In this document: one piece after another, positions 62,375-64,000 of the stretch
Layout of the letters: every line of letters begins with the position of its first letter
Position numbering within the stretch: the stretch's first letter is position 1
Assembly (NCBI RefSeq): GCF_003253485.1
Contig: NZ_QKTX01000004.1
Location: forward strand, 186,001-250,000
Length of the DNA stretch: 64,000 nt
Source: Algoriphagus aquaeductus
GTDB lineage: Bacteria > Bacteroidota > Bacteroidia > Cytophagales > Cyclobacteriaceae
Reading direction: 5' to 3'
Notes under the pieces: model-generated
What the model saw: the letters and a program-made list of their open reading frames with translations, nothing else
Databases searched by the model: none
What the model was told of the DNA's origin: nothing
Program-made: the position numbers and the translations under genes

Positions 62375-62399
62375 TTCCCAAACTAATCGATTGACATAA

Positions 62400-62495
62400 A
62401 TCTTGAAAACTTCAGCGTTCGACAATCAGCGTTCGATATTCTAAATTCAAAAAGTTCGAATATTGAACTCTGAATATCGAATAATGAAGACTACG
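62400..62495. repeat. Intergenic short-word repeat tract (TTCGATATTC type)
   Basis: TTCAGCGTTCGACAATCAGCG, GTTCGATATTC, AAGTTCGAATATTGAAC and GAATATCGAATAATG words fill the gap between the ThuA and epimerase genes. Confidence 0.55.
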
Positions 62496-62496
62496 A

Positions 62497-63519
62497 TCAC
62501 TTAAAATCCCCCACTTTCATTCCTTTTCTAAAGGTATCAAAGCCAAACATGGTCGGCTTAAAGTCACCAACGATATCCATGGAAAGCGCTGGCGTGATGC
62601 CTTCGCCCATGCCCAAAAGATAAAAAGAAGCATTGACCACCAACCTACGCATATCCTCACTCTGGAATCCCATCGAAGAACCCATGGTCGAGGCAAAGGC
62701 CATTCCCGGTTTTCCGCCATCCAGTTGGTACGGCTTAGTCCAGGCGATAGGCATCACGGACTTTTCCCACATCACCGGAGCTTTATCGTTCATTCCGGCT
62801 GTGGATTGGCCATGGATTAGTACGGTTGCATTTTCGGGAAGGGACTGAATTCCATAGACGTCTTCGGGCACCCAAATGTCCCTGACTCCACGAAGAATAG
62901 GGTGATCGTTCAATTCCTGCACTCCGTCCATGAGTGCTCGACAACCTTCTTTTGCGTGAATGCCATGATGGTTGACCCAGGTTTCTCCGAAAATCCGCTT
63001 TCCGAATCCTTTTTCCCAGCCTGGCTCTTTTCCATTCCAAGTCCATTTTGCAAAAGGAGAAGTCTTGTTCTTCTGGTAGGCAAAAGCATGGGTCGATGTT
63101 CGCAAACCGATGATAGGTTTACCCGACATAAGGAAATTTTCGATATGCTTGGTTTGGTCATCTGGAAGTTCACGGAATCGAATCAGCATAATCATCAAAT
63201 CTGCTGTCTCCAAATGCTCCAGTCCGGGAATATTATTTTGGTAGTTGGGAACGACGTTACCTGTCGAAGGCTCAATAGGAAACAGCACAGTAGTCTTAAA
63301 ACCATGGTGCTCGGAGAGCAGCTTGGCAAGCATAGGCATGGACTCTTCCGAGCGGTATTCGTCGTCACCGGCCACGAGGACGATGTGCTTTCCTTTGCCC
63401 AGTCCTTCCTTTCCTTCAAACTGAAGAAAAGTCACCCCATGCTGCGCGCAGGCGGCAAGATGAAGGCCCAAAAAAAGCAAGGGTAAAAACAATCGGAAAG
63501 GTGTTTTTGAAAATTTCAT
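62497..63519 (-). CDS. ThuA domain lipoprotein
   Basis: 340 residues. Signal peptide with lipobox LHLAAC (Cys24). The ThuA fold (type 1 glutamine-amidotransferase-like) is seen in HIVLVAGDDEYRSEESMPMLAKLLSEHHGFKTTVLF, ADLMIMLIRFRELPDDQTKHIENFLMSGKPIIGLRTSTHAF, and HHGIHAKEGCRALM. Role in sugar (trehalose-like) utilisation is known for some relatives; here a carbohydrate-related periplasmic function is inferred. Confidence 0.85.
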   Translation of the reverse strand: MKFSKTPFRLFLPLLFLGLHLAACAQHGVTFLQFEGKEGLGKGKHIVLVAGDDEYRSEESMPMLAKLLSEHHGFKTTVLFPIEPSTGNVVPNYQNNIPGLEHLETADLMIMLIRFRELPDDQTKHIENFLMSGKPIIGLRTSTHAFAYQKNKTSPFAKWTWNGKEPGWEKGFGKRIFGETWVNHHGIHAKEGCRALMDGVQELNDHPILRGVRDIWVPEDVYGIQSLPENATVLIHGQSTAGMNDKAPVMWEKSVMPIAWTKPYQLDGGKPGMAFASTMGSSMGFQSEDMRRLVVNASFYLLGMGEGITPALSMDIVGDFKPTMFGFDTFRKGMKVGDFK

Positions 63520-63543
63520 AAGCGGAAGGTCTGGAAATGATGA

Positions 63544-64000
63544 TCAGGATTGGCCTGACTTGGATTTGATTTTCTTAAAAATAAGAATCGGAATGAGAAT
63601 CACTATCCCGACTCCCAATCCAATCAGAAATTCTTTGATAATTCCAGGCCAGCTCTCCATCAAATGATGGAAAAACTCAATGTTATGCGCAAAAATCCCT
63701 CCGGCGACCAAGAGCAGTGCTATCGTACCGACAAAGGAAATAATCCGAATTAAAACCGGTAAAGCTTTTACCAAAAGTCTCCCGATCTTATCCGAAAGGG
63801 TATCGTCCTCGGGATTGAGCGCAATCAACTTGTAGCCAAATTCATCCATTCGGACAATCAGCGCTACCAATCCATAGACCCCCACCGTGGCGAGCAAGGC
63901 AATGATGGATACTACCGCGACCTGTGTGGAAAGTGGCTTATCCACCACCGTACTCATCGCTATGATGACAATCTCAACCGAAAGGATGAAATCCGTGGTA
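63544..64000 (-). CDS. DUF808 (YedI-like) inner-membrane protein, 3' part only
   Basis: The minus-strand frame continues beyond the internal ATG at 63957 to the window edge, reading TDFILSVEIVIIA before MSTVVDKPLSTQVAVVSIIALLATVGVYG, so the visible 152 codons are the C-terminal half of a larger gene. The residues and about four membrane segments match DUF808/YedI membrane proteins. Function unknown. The start is outside the window. Confidence 0.82.
   Translation of the reverse strand, partial: TTDFILSVEIVIIAMSTVVDKPLSTQVAVVSIIALLATVGVYGLVALIVRMDEFGYKLIALNPEDDTLSDKIGRLLVKALPVLIRIISFVGTIALLLVAGGIFAHNIEFFHHLMESWPGIIKEFLIGLGVGIVILIPILIFKKIKSKSGQS

Overview
The window looks like a chromosomal segment of a Bacteroidota member, most likely order Cytophagales (Cyclobacteriaceae/Algoriphagus-like; inferred from gene content, not from a marker-gene comparison). 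Supporting features are a SusC/SusD outer-membrane pair, many lipoproteins with short lipoboxes, YfhO, DUF2911, DUF4143 ATPases, several promoters matching the Bacteroidota -7 consensus TAnnTTTG, and weak Shine-Dalgarno signals. No rRNA, tRNA, CRISPR array, prophage or complete insertion sequence was seen.

Layout. 1-16 kb is mostly housekeeping and scattered genes: a window-truncated guanine-deaminase-like gene, a beta-propeller lipoprotein, ffh, a yfhO-methyltransferase-SlyD run, an orphan ABC ATPase, a Xre/ParS-RES toxin-antitoxin pair, SDR and PEP synthase, DUF2911, TrhA and an HGSNAT-like acyltransferase. 15.9-19.1 kb holds a DUF4143 AAA ATPase with a phased repeat array in its promoter region, a proline-iminopeptidase-like lipoprotein, and a Txe/YoeB module whose toxin has an in-frame stop. 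19.3-37.7 kb is a sugar-utilisation locus: SusC/SusD; two lipoproteins that combine a beta-propeller dehydrogenase domain with cytochrome c; a DUF1080 3-keto-disaccharide-hydrolase-type protein; DUF4432, PMI-like, TIM-barrel and Gfo/Idh/MocA enzymes; and an FG-GAP protein. I infer import followed by oxidative (3-keto) breakdown of a glycoside.

37.7-43.8 kb contains a second DUF4143 ATPase, three tandem DUF2975 membrane proteins with one small HTH regulator, a YdeI-like protein and a DUF1593 lipoprotein. 44.1-48.9 kb is a single 1615-residue exonuclease-RecQ-UvrD fusion, bracketed by a family of hairpin-rich repeats and followed by a HigBA module. 50.6-64 kb returns to carbohydrate and redox genes: a Tat-exported Gfo/Idh, AraC regulator, SDR, SpxH/DsbA-like, DODA dioxygenase, SET protein, sulfatase, MFS transporter, a short PAS protein, tagatose-3-epimerase-like, ThuA, and a window-truncated DUF808 protein.

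The most notable signals outside ordinary genes are: the three 32-bp-spaced iterons before the first DUF4143 gene; the promoter palindrome before the second; shared AGCAGGACA-type motifs before several sugar-locus genes; the disabled YoeB toxin between two copies of one terminator hairpin; the repeat family around the helicase fusion; an 18-bp palindrome that supplies a stop codon; and many intergenic stretches built of short repeated words.
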